Shown piece after piece: positions 24,943 to 33,854 of a stretch of 64,000 bases of DNA. Position 1 is the stretch's first letter. The number at the start of each line of letters is the position of its first letter. Made by a program: the position numbers and the translations under genes. The DNA is from Colwellia psychrerythraea (GTDB taxonomy: Bacteria; Pseudomonadota; Gammaproteobacteria; Enterobacterales; Alteromonadaceae): NCBI RefSeq assembly GCF_000764185.1, contig NZ_JQEC01000016.1, forward strand, positions 62,001 through 126,000, given 5' to 3'. The notes beneath the pieces are model-generated. The model was given only the letters and a program-made list of their open reading frames with translations, was not told the origin of the DNA and made no database searches.

Positions 24943-26775
24943 ATGAAAATTTCTAAATTTGCAACTTCAGTTCTAGCCTTAGCGGTAACCGCAGCATTCT
25001 CAGCGCAAGCAGCTGATGACAGGTACATTATTAAAGTAGACGAAAGTAAAAAAGGCATAGTAAAAGCCTTAGCCAAGAAATTAGGCGGTGATGTTAAAGT
25101 TGATGGTAATGGCTTCTTTGCTGCATCCTTTTCAGGTAAAAGTTTAGCGGACGTTAAAGGTTTACTGAATAACCCACATATTCAAGTGGTTGAAGAGGAC
25201 CAACGTCGTATGGCTTTATCTATTTACAGTGACGATGCTGGCAATGCCATGACTGAGCAGCTAACGCCTTACGCTGTTTATCAGTCACAAGCTGATCAAG
25301 TTAGCTTTAACGCTAATGCCGGTATGAAGGTTTGTGTTATTGACTCTGGTTTAGATCGCTCTAACCAAGATTTCATATGGAACAATATCACTGGTGATAA
25401 TGACTCTGGCACTGGCAACTGGGATGAAAACGGCGGTCCTCATGGTACACATGTTGCTGGTACTATAGGTGCTGCAGACAATAACGTTGGTGTTGTGGGT
25501 ATGGCTCCCGGCGTTGATATGCACATTGTTAAAGTGTTTAACGCTGATGGTTGGGGTTACTCTTCTGACTTAGCCTATGCTGCTAACAAGTGTGCAGATG
25601 CTGGTGCAAACATTATTAGCATGAGTCTTGGTGGTGGTGGTGCAAACAGCACTGAAGAGAATGCCTTTCAAGCCTTTACTGATAATGGTGGTTTAGTTTT
25701 AGCTGCTGCAGGTAACGATGGTAACGATGTTCGTTCATTCCCTGCCGGTTATCCATCAGTAATGATGATTGGTGCAAACGACAATAATAATAACATTGCC
25801 GATTTCTCTCAATACCCTAGCTGTACAGAAACGACCGGTAGAGGTAAAAAGCAAACAACGACAACCAATGAGTCAATTTGTGTAGAAGTTACCGCAGGTG
25901 GTGTAGACACGCTTTCAACTTACCCAGCAGGTATGGCGACTAGCGCTTCAATGACAGCTGATGGCCAAGCTTTTATTTCGTCTTCAATGGAAAATGCGGG
26001 TAATGCTTCAGGTAATACTTATTACATGGGTACTGCCGAAGCAACAGACTCTGGCGCTAACGGTAATATTTGTGTGATTGACCGTGGTGTTATTTCTTTC
26101 CATGATAAAGTACAAAACTGTGAGAATTCAGGCGGTATTGGTGCAATTCTTATCAATAATGAAGCTGGTATGCTTTACGGTACTTTAGGTGATACCAACG
26201 CAACATCTATTCCTGCTGTGGGTGCAACGTTTGAAGACAGAGCTGCTCTTTTAGCTGCTAACACTGCAGATGTAACAATTGGTACTAGCGATTACGGATT
26301 CATGAGCGGTACTTCTATGGCGACACCTGCGGTATCAGGTATGGCTGCTCTAGTTTGGTCTAACCATAACGGTTGTACTGGTACAGAAATTCGTGAAGCA
26401 TTAAAAGCAACGGCAGAAGATAACGGTGCTGCAGGTCACGATGACTACTTCGGTTATGGTATCGTAAAAGCAAAAGCTGCTCATGATTACTTAACGGCTA
26501 ATGGTTGTGATGGTGGTGTTACTCCCCCTCCAGTAGGTGGCGATATTACCGCTGATGCTTCAGCATACCGCTCTAAAGGTAAAAACAAAGTTGACCTAAC
26601 TTGGTCAGGTGCTGCTACTTCAAGTGTAGAAATCTACCGTAACGGTTCTTTAAGAACAACTACCTCAAACGATGGTGCTTATACTGATAGCTTCAGGACT
26701 TACGGCTCATTTACTTATAAAGTATGTGACCAAGGTAGCGATAATTGTTCATCGGAAGTAACCGTTAACTTCTAA
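24943..26775 (+). CDS. Secreted S8 subtilase with PA insert and C-terminal beta domain
   Basis: A 610-residue extracellular protease. A signal peptide (cleavage near SAQAAD, residue 24) precedes a short propeptide (about 27-88). The catalytic triad is Asp134 in CVIDSGLDRS, His167 in PHGTHVAGTIG and Ser458 in SGTSMATPAVSG. A protease-associated insert (about 300-450) resembles that of the divergent paralogue at 22092. After a PPPVGG linker the last 85 residues form a fibronectin-III-like domain (VDLTWSGAATSSVEIYRNG). Catalytic domains of the two neighbours are clearly related (GWGYSSDLAYA and GWGYSGDLSDA), so this looks like an old duplication with swapped C-termini. Confidence 0.94.
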   Translation: MKISKFATSVLALAVTAAFSAQAADDRYIIKVDESKKGIVKALAKKLGGDVKVDGNGFFAASFSGKSLADVKGLLNNPHIQVVEEDQRRMALSIYSDDAGNAMTEQLTPYAVYQSQADQVSFNANAGMKVCVIDSGLDRSNQDFIWNNITGDNDSGTGNWDENGGPHGTHVAGTIGAADNNVGVVGMAPGVDMHIVKVFNADGWGYSSDLAYAANKCADAGANIISMSLGGGGANSTEENAFQAFTDNGGLVLAAAGNDGNDVRSFPAGYPSVMMIGANDNNNNIADFSQYPSCTETTGRGKKQTTTTNESICVEVTAGGVDTLSTYPAGMATSASMTADGQAFISSSMENAGNASGNTYYMGTAEATDSGANGNICVIDRGVISFHDKVQNCENSGGIGAILINNEAGMLYGTLGDTNATSIPAVGATFEDRAALLAANTADVTIGTSDYGFMSGTSMATPAVSGMAALVWSNHNGCTGTEIREALKATAEDNGAAGHDDYFGYGIVKAKAAHDYLTANGCDGGVTPPPVGGDITADASAYRSKGKNKVDLTWSGAATSSVEIYRNGSLRTTTSNDGAYTDSFRTYGSFTYKVCDQGSDNCSSEVTVNF

Positions 26776-26819
26776 TTTGAACCGAGTTAAGTATTTGAAA
26801 TAGTTCCCTTCAAGTACTT

Positions 26820-26850
26820 AATATCCAGCTCATTATATGGGCTGGATATT
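26820..26850 (+). terminator. Terminator after the second subtilase
   Basis: Ten-bp perfect arms (26820-26829, 26841-26850) followed by a T-rich tail on the plus strand, 45 bases after the subtilase stop. Confidence 0.8.
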
Positions 26851-27078
26851 TTCGTTTAAGCCACTGCAGTTTTTACTTTTGCTAACCCTAAAAATAAAAA
26901 AAGATTGTGGTGAGACCGTGTTTAGTCTATGTTTTGTAGCGATGTGTTTTTTGTAACTTCTTTTTTACAACTGTAATTTAAGTAAGAATGGATGCGACAA
27001 GATGTAAGCAAGAACACCCTAATGTTTTCAGAAATGTAGACGTTCTTTTGAAAGATGTATTGGACATAGGGGAATAAA

Positions 27079-28797
27079 ATGTTGAACAACTCAGTAAAAA
27101 AAATAATCAAACCACTATCATTGTTAGGCTTTGTTAGTTTATCAATGTGGCTTATCAGCCTTTCTGTAAACAACACCATTAACGATGACACTCAGTCATA
27201 TACTGAGTCTTATATAATCAGCTCAGAAAATTACCCGTTACTAAAAGAAAAAATCAAAAACCTTAACCTAGAACCTACTCATCAACTCGCCATTATTAAT
27301 GCTGTCGCGGTTGATTTGAATCAATCACAATTATCTCAATTTAAGCAAGAGCTTCACTTTACGATTACCAAAAATCATCAAGTCGAATTGTCAGGCGGTA
27401 ATGCTTGGGGAAAACGAAAATGGCAACCTAAATCCGTTGTTAATGACCTTATTGATGCCAGCTCGGCTCATGCAGCGCGAAACTTTGGTGATGGTGTAAC
27501 TATTGCTTTTTTGGATACCGGTTTAGATCAATTACAAGGAACATCTTCAGGACTTGGCTTATCTACAGATTTGTACGGACGAGATAAGTTTTGGGGAACA
27601 TATGACGCAATAAATAACACCCTCAGTAATTATAGCAATGAAGAAAGTGGCCATGGTACTCATGTCGCTAGTATTGCCGGTAATGCCGACTATGACGTAT
27701 ACGGTAAAGTTTATGGTGTTGCACCAAACGCTGCACTTGTGGGTATTAAAGCCTTTGATGCACAAGGCAAGGCAACTTATGCCGATGTTATCCGTGGTAT
27801 TGACTGGGCGTTGCAAATTAAAGATCAGATTAACTTAAGAGTATTGAACATGTCCTTTGGTGGTCAGCAACGTTCTTATTATTGGGACGATCCTTTAAAT
27901 CAGGCAGTTATGAAAGCGTGGCAAGCGGGTATTGTTGTTGTCGCTTCTGCAGGTAACAAGGGCCCAGATCCCATGACTATTGGTGTACCGGGGAACGTTC
28001 CTTATATTATTACTGTCGGAGCGATGACAGATAATTATACTGAGTTAGATTCAAGTGATGATAAATTAGCCACATTTAGTGCTGCAGGACCAACACCAGC
28101 CGGATTTGTCAAACCAGAAATAGTAGCTCCGGGTGGACATTTAACAGGCTTGATGGCTTACGACACTCAAATTGTAGCCGAGCACCCCGAATACCATGAT
28201 GGTGGAAAATATTTTGAAATGTCGGGCACTTCTCAGGCTGCAGCAGTTGTTTCTGGCGTCGTTGCTTTGATGTTGACACAAGATCCCTCGCTGACACCTG
28301 ATGAAGTCAAATGTCGTCTAATGGATAGCGCTCATGCTGCAATGACCACTGAAGGTAAATTAGCCTACAGTGTATTCCAACAAGGCTCAGGTGTTGTTAA
28401 TGCGAAAGATGCCTTAGCAAGTACTACAACAGGATGTGCCAATCAGGCATTAGATATAGCACAGGATTTATCCGGTGATAAGCACTTCTATGGTCCGGCA
28501 AACATCAATGATGATGGTAATTTTTATGTTGAAGGACTTGGTGCAGATTATGTTTGGCAAATAGCTGATAACTCGTTAAATGGCAATGCATTAATTTGGC
28601 GATTAAACTATGCCGGAAATACTCAAGATTGGCACAACACTGCATCTACAGATGCGTTAATTTGGCGCCTAGATTTTGAAACAGATGCGCTTATCTGGCG
28701 ATTAAACTTTGAGACTGATGCCCTTATTTGGCGCTTGAATTTTGATAGCAACAAAGTTGCCAATATTAACGTCAATAACTGGGTAGAACCTCAATAA
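27079..28797 (+). CDS. S8 subtilase with C-terminal ALIWRL repeats
   Basis: A 572-residue subtilase of a different branch. An N-terminal hydrophobic segment (about 11-31) serves as a signal or anchor. A propeptide-like region runs to about residue 110. The triad is Asp146 in FLDTGLDQ, His192 in GHGTHVASIAG and Ser385 in SGTSQAAAVVSG. There is no PA insert. The last 70 residues carry four copies of ALIWRL(N/D)(Y/F), beginning at residue 504. Comparable tryptophan-rich repeats occur at the end of some S8 peptidases in other phyla, with no settled function. The gene is followed by a terminator and then a propeller-type sensor on the same strand. Confidence 0.9.
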   Translation: MLNNSVKKIIKPLSLLGFVSLSMWLISLSVNNTINDDTQSYTESYIISSENYPLLKEKIKNLNLEPTHQLAIINAVAVDLNQSQLSQFKQELHFTITKNHQVELSGGNAWGKRKWQPKSVVNDLIDASSAHAARNFGDGVTIAFLDTGLDQLQGTSSGLGLSTDLYGRDKFWGTYDAINNTLSNYSNEESGHGTHVASIAGNADYDVYGKVYGVAPNAALVGIKAFDAQGKATYADVIRGIDWALQIKDQINLRVLNMSFGGQQRSYYWDDPLNQAVMKAWQAGIVVVASAGNKGPDPMTIGVPGNVPYIITVGAMTDNYTELDSSDDKLATFSAAGPTPAGFVKPEIVAPGGHLTGLMAYDTQIVAEHPEYHDGGKYFEMSGTSQAAAVVSGVVALMLTQDPSLTPDEVKCRLMDSAHAAMTTEGKLAYSVFQQGSGVVNAKDALASTTTGCANQALDIAQDLSGDKHFYGPANINDDGNFYVEGLGADYVWQIADNSLNGNALIWRLNYAGNTQDWHNTASTDALIWRLDFETDALIWRLNFETDALIWRLNFDSNKVANINVNNWVEPQ

Positions 28798-28810
28798 CTA
28801 AATTGAAAAT

Positions 28811-28834
28811 AAGCCACTGCTTTTACAGTGGCTT
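28811..28834 (+). terminator. Terminator after the repeat-tailed subtilase
   Basis: Nine-bp arms (28811-28819, 28826-28834) with a six-base loop, followed by an A/T-rich tail. It separates the subtilase from the sensor gene, so the latter likely has its own promoter. Confidence 0.75.
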
Positions 28835-28887
28835 ATTTATATACTTACTTATATTCTCTATTTAAAATATTAATAAGAACGGCCTCC

Positions 28888-31800
28888 GTGAAACAAAAAT
28901 TACTTCTCTTGTTCTTCATCATTTTTAACTTCAATGCCATAGCTCAAGAGGTCAAACGCTTTAAAAATTTTGGTCTTGATAATCCAATGTCCTATAACTT
29001 TGTCCGAACTATTGCCCAAGACCAAGATGGTTTTATGTGGTTTGGCTCATCTGAAGGGCTAGATCGTTTTGATGGCCATCAATCTTTGAGTTTTCATCAT
29101 GATGCTGCTTTACCCAATTCATTAAGTTCTAATGTGATCAGCCGAATCCTAATTGATAAAAAACAGCGCTTGTGGGTTGGTACGTTTGGCGGAGGATTAA
29201 ATCTTTTTAGAGCCGGTAGCCAAGATTTCATTCACTTTACCACTAACACCAAGCAAGCTTCACTGAGCAATGATACGGTGAATGCCTTATTTGAGGATAG
29301 TGAAGGTAAAATTTGGATTGGTACCGAAAATGGTTTAAATATCATCAGCACTAAAGATAAACAGTGGTCAATAAAACAAATACACCAAGAATTAGGCAAC
29401 CCTGACAGCTTAAGCCATAACACCGTACACTCAATTATTGAAACTAAAAGCCAGCATATTTGGGTAGGAACAAACGGTGGTGGTATTTCTGTTTTTGATT
29501 TAAGCGGAAAATTTATCAAGCTTATTAAATTTGGCGACAGTAATGCTGCTAACTACATTAACAAGTTTATTAATAGCTTATATAGGGACGTTAATGAGAA
29601 TATTTGGATAGGCACAATAGATAATGGTCTAATTAAATATGACCCCTCTTCCGCTGAGTTTTCCCATTATTTATTTAAATCTGACGTCCCTTCAACCATT
29701 AGTAGTAATTCTATTTCTAAAATTTATCAGGATTCAGCGAATAACATATGGGTTGCCACTGATAATGGTTTGTCAATCTATAACGATACCACAAATGATT
29801 TTAGCCGCTATAACCACTCAATAAGTAACCCTTATAGCTTAAGTAATGATTACATTTTAACGTTTTTTGAAGATAAAAATAACATGATGTGGGTTGGTAC
29901 ATTTACCGGAGTAAATCGTTGGGATCCTAATATGGCAACATTTCGCCAATATAACTCTCATACCAACCCTACACTGAGGAATAATAATATTACCAGCTTT
30001 ACACAATTTGATGAAAAGTCGATAATATTTAGTACCTATACTGGTGGTATTTATCAATTAACCACCGCCGATAAACAAATTAGTCAAATGGAGTTCAAGC
30101 ACTTTTTCGCTGAACTTAGAATCATGAGCTTACTCAGTGATGGCGATATCCTTTGGGTGGGAACTCGTGCATCGGGTTTATATGCCGTAAATATGATTAG
30201 TCATGAAATCACCAGATATCAGCACGACATTAACAATGACAAGTCTATCTCAGCCAATAGTGTTACCGATATTATTAAAGACCACAGTGGCACTATCTGG
30301 GTGGCCACTTTCCATCAAGGGCTAAATCGCCTTAATAAGGATGGCACGTTTAAACGCTTTGTAAAAAACAAGTTAAATACAGACAAAGGCCCCAGCAGTA
30401 ATAATATTTTACAGTTACTGCAGGACGACCAAGGCTTTATTTGGCTAGCAACTTTTGGTGGCGGCCTTAGTCGCTTTGAGCCAAAAATCGAAACGTTTAG
30501 TCATTTTTTGCACGATGACAAAAATGCCAATAGCTTATCTGATGATTTTACTTGGATAATGTTACTCGATAACCAGCAAAACCTTTGGGTAGGAACTCAA
30601 GCGGCAGGGTTAAACATTTTAACTCGTGAAAATCGTTATAATAATAACTTTTCCTTTCGCCATTTAAGCTCAAAAGATGGCATGAAAAGTAAGACAATTT
30701 ATGGAATTGTCCAAGATCTTTATGATGATATATGGCTTAGTACGAGTAAAGGCATTTCCCGCTATTCAACTCATGAAAAAAGTTTTAAGCACTTCAACCT
30801 TACTCATGGTTTAGTAGATCTAGAATATACCCATTCAGCAATATTTCAGGCATTGGATAACACCTTATATTTTGGTGCAGGTAAAGGTATGAATAGCATC
30901 AACCCAGGAAAAATTAATACCCGAATTTCAGCACCTGAAGTACGATTAACAAATGTTTTAAAAATGAATGAGCCAATGGCGCTAGGAAGCTCAATATCAA
31001 AATTAAGACAATTAAATTTTGATTACAGTGATCAACTTATTTCTTTCGAATATGTCGGCTTAAACTATACGGCTCCAGAATCAACACGTTATAAATATCG
31101 CCTAAAAGGCTTTGATGAAGAGTGGATTGATGCCGGAAAGTCACGGCGCGCCACTTATACCAACTTACCTTCAGGTAGTTATCAACTACAAATAATTGCC
31201 GCTAACAATGATAATTTTTGGAGTAAATCGGGCTTAACCCTTGATATTACCGTGCAGCCCGCGCCTTGGAATACTTGGTGGGCGTATGTTCTTTATGCGG
31301 CATTGATTGCACTGTTATTATTGGCATATTCGCGTCTTTTAAACCGAAAACTACTTATTGAGCAACAACAAAAAGAAAATTTAAAGCAGCAAGTTAAAGA
31401 GAAAACACAAGAGTTTCACTTGAAAAATGTTGAGCTTGAGCAAGCTAATCTGCAGCTAGAAGATGCCGCAACAGTTGATAAGGTAACTGGCGTTAAAAGT
31501 CGTCGTTACTTAGATATATATATTGAACAAGCCAGCCAACTGATGTCTCAAATTCATGAGAATATTCTGCCCGTACAACGTAGCCTATTGCCACGTTTAT
31601 CACTTGTCATGATAAAGTTAGAGAATATAGAGCAAGTAACCAATAGCCAATTAGTTAACCTCACAGACATACTACTTTATAGTAGAAATAGTGATGACTT
31701 AGTTATTCGCTGGACTGATGATACCTTTGTGATTATTGGTTATGAGAAGGATAATAACACCCGTGATCTGGTGACTCGCTTAACAAGTCGCTTTGAGCAA

Positions 31801-32049
31801 GTATTAGGTCACAACATCAAAACAGGTATGGCCTATGCCTTTTACCCTTTTAATTTTGAACAACCCATGGCACTGTCGTGGGATCAAGTCAGTGTGCTGA
31901 CTGAACATGCACTTAAAATTGCCCGTAATAATCAATTAGACTGGCTAGGTTTTCATGCACCTAAGGTGCAACCATTCAACTACTTAGATGTCATTCAACA
32001 ACAAGATATTGGCGAGCTAAGTAAGTTAATTAAATTAAAGCAGGGTTAG
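28888..32049 (+). CDS. Propeller-sensor membrane protein with degenerate GGDEF domain
   Basis: About 1053 residues. GTG 28888 is preferred because a signal peptide (KQKLLLLFFIIFNFNAIAQ) begins there; an earlier GTG at 28828 lies inside the preceding terminator stem. The periplasmic part holds many two-component-regulator-propeller repeats (for example GLWVGTFGGGLNLF-like blocks), then a Y_Y_Y domain (YRLKGFDEEWIDAG). One transmembrane helix (WWAYVLYAALIALLLLAY) and a coiled coil follow. The final 180 residues resemble a diguanylate cyclase, but the start motif is DKVTGVKSRR and the active site reads RWTDDTF instead of RxGGDEF, so catalysis is unlikely. It probably senses a polymer or envelope signal and acts by protein contact. 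Confidence 0.83.
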   Translation: MKQKLLLLFFIIFNFNAIAQEVKRFKNFGLDNPMSYNFVRTIAQDQDGFMWFGSSEGLDRFDGHQSLSFHHDAALPNSLSSNVISRILIDKKQRLWVGTFGGGLNLFRAGSQDFIHFTTNTKQASLSNDTVNALFEDSEGKIWIGTENGLNIISTKDKQWSIKQIHQELGNPDSLSHNTVHSIIETKSQHIWVGTNGGGISVFDLSGKFIKLIKFGDSNAANYINKFINSLYRDVNENIWIGTIDNGLIKYDPSSAEFSHYLFKSDVPSTISSNSISKIYQDSANNIWVATDNGLSIYNDTTNDFSRYNHSISNPYSLSNDYILTFFEDKNNMMWVGTFTGVNRWDPNMATFRQYNSHTNPTLRNNNITSFTQFDEKSIIFSTYTGGIYQLTTADKQISQMEFKHFFAELRIMSLLSDGDILWVGTRASGLYAVNMISHEITRYQHDINNDKSISANSVTDIIKDHSGTIWVATFHQGLNRLNKDGTFKRFVKNKLNTDKGPSSNNILQLLQDDQGFIWLATFGGGLSRFEPKIETFSHFLHDDKNANSLSDDFTWIMLLDNQQNLWVGTQAAGLNILTRENRYNNNFSFRHLSSKDGMKSKTIYGIVQDLYDDIWLSTSKGISRYSTHEKSFKHFNLTHGLVDLEYTHSAIFQALDNTLYFGAGKGMNSINPGKINTRISAPEVRLTNVLKMNEPMALGSSISKLRQLNFDYSDQLISFEYVGLNYTAPESTRYKYRLKGFDEEWIDAGKSRRATYTNLPSGSYQLQIIAANNDNFWSKSGLTLDITVQPAPWNTWWAYVLYAALIALLLLAYSRLLNRKLLIEQQQKENLKQQVKEKTQEFHLKNVELEQANLQLEDAATVDKVTGVKSRRYLDIYIEQASQLMSQIHENILPVQRSLLPRLSLVMIKLENIEQVTNSQLVNLTDILLYSRNSDDLVIRWTDDTFVIIGYEKDNNTRDLVTRLTSRFEQVLGHNIKTGMAYAFYPFNFEQPMALSWDQVSVLTEHALKIARNNQLDWLGFHAPKVQPFNYLDVIQQQDIGELSKLIKLKQG

Positions 32050-32179
32050 CTAGTACTTTTAACTAACGGCAGATAGTCCAACAAAACAAGCATAGCAGCT
32101 ATTACCTAGTACGATAACTAATACCACCAAACGGACTAAGTAGTGATACATAGTCACTAAGGTATATATAACGGCTATT

Positions 32180-32443
32180 TTAATTTCGTCGAATTAGAAT
32201 GTCAGGTTGAGAATCAATTAAGCCATCTTTGTCAACTGTCACAATTTTAACATTGAGTGACATAATAACGATGCTATTATGATCTATCATCCTAACAAAG
32301 TTAATTTCATAGCCAAATTTATATAATGAACTTACAGAAAATTTTTGAGCATAATTAAGGTGGTTCCACCATTCATAGCTTTCTACAGATCTACGACGTC
32401 GATGGAATTTTGATAATGCACTTTTTACATTTAGTAAACTCAT
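32180..32443 (-). CDS. Conserved small hypothetical protein
   Basis: An 87-residue protein rich in basic and aromatic residues (FHRRRRSVESYEWWNHLNYAQKFSVSSLYKFGY), followed by a beta-rich half ending in DGLIDSQPDILIRRN. It has no signal peptide or membrane segment. I recall similar short proteins in marine gammaproteobacteria but no function. It stands alone on the minus strand. Amino-acid composition and the patterned second half make it more convincing than a random frame. Confidence 0.6.
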   Translation of the reverse strand: MSLLNVKSALSKFHRRRRSVESYEWWNHLNYAQKFSVSSLYKFGYEINFVRMIDHNSIVIMSLNVKIVTVDKDGLIDSQPDILIRRN

Positions 32444-33329
32444 ACTGTACTCAGCCTAGTTTATTATATGACATCAAATAAAACTATTACCTAACAACCA
32501 GCAGAGAGTTATATTCAGCAATGCCGCTTGACGTTATAGTAAGTAAACAATCACCTTCATTTTCGATAGCTAACACCCCATCACTTACCACAAGAGTGTG
32601 CTTTAATAAAAAACCTAAAGAGAATGCCTCTATCAATACTATTTCTTACGAAATAGATAAACGCTCTGTATTATCTTTTATAATTCTGTATTTTTACTCT
32701 TCTCTCTACATTCATAACTAGAAGTCTCTATTTTAATCTGAATACTAGTCAAAGCAGAATCTTCAAATAGAAAAGCTTAAATAAATGCATAAATTGTTCC
32801 TATCAAAAGTAACTTGTGGGTATTCAATTAGATAATAAACCCTCAATAGAAAACTAACTTTTCAAAAGTGAAAAGTGTAAAATTTTCCGACACAAAACAT
32901 ACATACCTATACTATAAATAAAGCGTGAACCATAAAATTGGATATAGGTAACGGCTTACAAAAAATCGGCTTTGAATTGACTGTTTATAATGACTGTTGT
33001 GCTGATCTAAGATGAAATAATGCTGTTAAAATTAGTTCACTTCTACTTTGTAATGCTTTACTCCCTTAACATCTCATTATAAAAAATTAGTGAACTCCAA
33101 ATGAAGTAGTCCTTTTGTTAAGGTCTTCTTGGTGCGCATGGCTGACGTTGGCTTCAAATATATTTGCCATATATTCCTCAATGCTTTTTATAATATTACT
33201 GATAAGCCACCTTGAAAATCTGTTACAGAAGGACAAAATACAGTTGGTTATTTTCTCCTTATTCGCTTATCCTAGCCAACCATTAATTTCCGCTTAAGCG
33301 GGCGTTAGTCACCCAAATAGGAGTTCAAC
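32444..33329. other. 886-base region without a convincing gene
   Basis: Short frames at 32521-32721 (+) and 33115-33297 (+) lack ribosome sites, recognisable similarity and protein-like composition. On the minus strand around 33180-33100 a short readable stretch begins MANIFEANVSHAHQ but stops within 30 codons. I see nothing else; the end should hold the promoter of the gene at 33330. Confidence 0.4.
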
Positions 33330-33707
33330 TTGAATATTGTTTTTTATAGGTTTATATTATTAATGCTAATTTTTTCACCTGCGAGTGCGTCTTCTGCAAC
33401 GGAACATGTTACAGATCTCACACCAGAAAATATAAAGATGATGTATATTCACACTAATCAACATAGCATTGTTGGAGTACAAAATATCGCAGTTATCGAA
33501 GTTGAAAACGCCTCTGTATTATTGCCTTTGAACACAGCCACATGTAGCAATGGCTTATGGATAGATGCATCTAAAGATGCAGCTACCTATTCGATGTTAC
33601 TTACTGCAATCACAGCTAAGAAGAATATAAATATTCTCTATACTGAAAACCCATCCCCCTGGAATATTGTATCTTATTGCGAAATTATTAGAGTTGGAAT
33701 TAAGTAG
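33330..33707 (+). CDS. Small exported hypothetical protein
   Basis: A 125-residue protein starting at TTG 33330, chosen because TAGGAG (33318-33323) is six bases upstream and a signal peptide (FYRFILLMLIFSPASASSA, about residues 5-23) follows at once. The mature part has two cysteines, in ATCSNGLW and VSYCEII, that could form a disulfide. No family is recognised. It is followed after 147 bases by the convergent hybrid kinase gene. It is probably periplasmic or secreted; its role is unknown. Confidence 0.65.
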   Translation: MNIVFYRFILLMLIFSPASASSATEHVTDLTPENIKMMYIHTNQHSIVGVQNIAVIEVENASVLLPLNTATCSNGLWIDASKDAATYSMLLTAITAKKNINILYTENPSPWNIVSYCEIIRVGIK

Positions 33708-33854
33708 GTTAGACTAACCAGCGAGTTATTTGAGTTGTTAAAAAGGAAACAACAACTAGGTCCAATACACGGATTTTGTCGATAACAAATCTAATCTAAA
33801 ACTGTGTTTGACACTTATTAACTAATGTCTGCTTTGTGGTATTTTCTGACCTAA

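Noticed and set aside
28828..28887. Upstream GTG start of the propeller sensor
   Set aside because: It lies inside the terminator stem of the preceding gene and would place 20 extra residues before a good signal peptide.
32521..32721. 66-codon plus-strand frame
   Set aside because: No ribosome site, no recognisable family, composition of translated AT-rich spacer.
33115..33297. 60-codon plus-strand frame with a hydrophobic middle
   Set aside because: Non-ATG start without ribosome site; hydrophobicity is what AT-rich spacer gives by chance.
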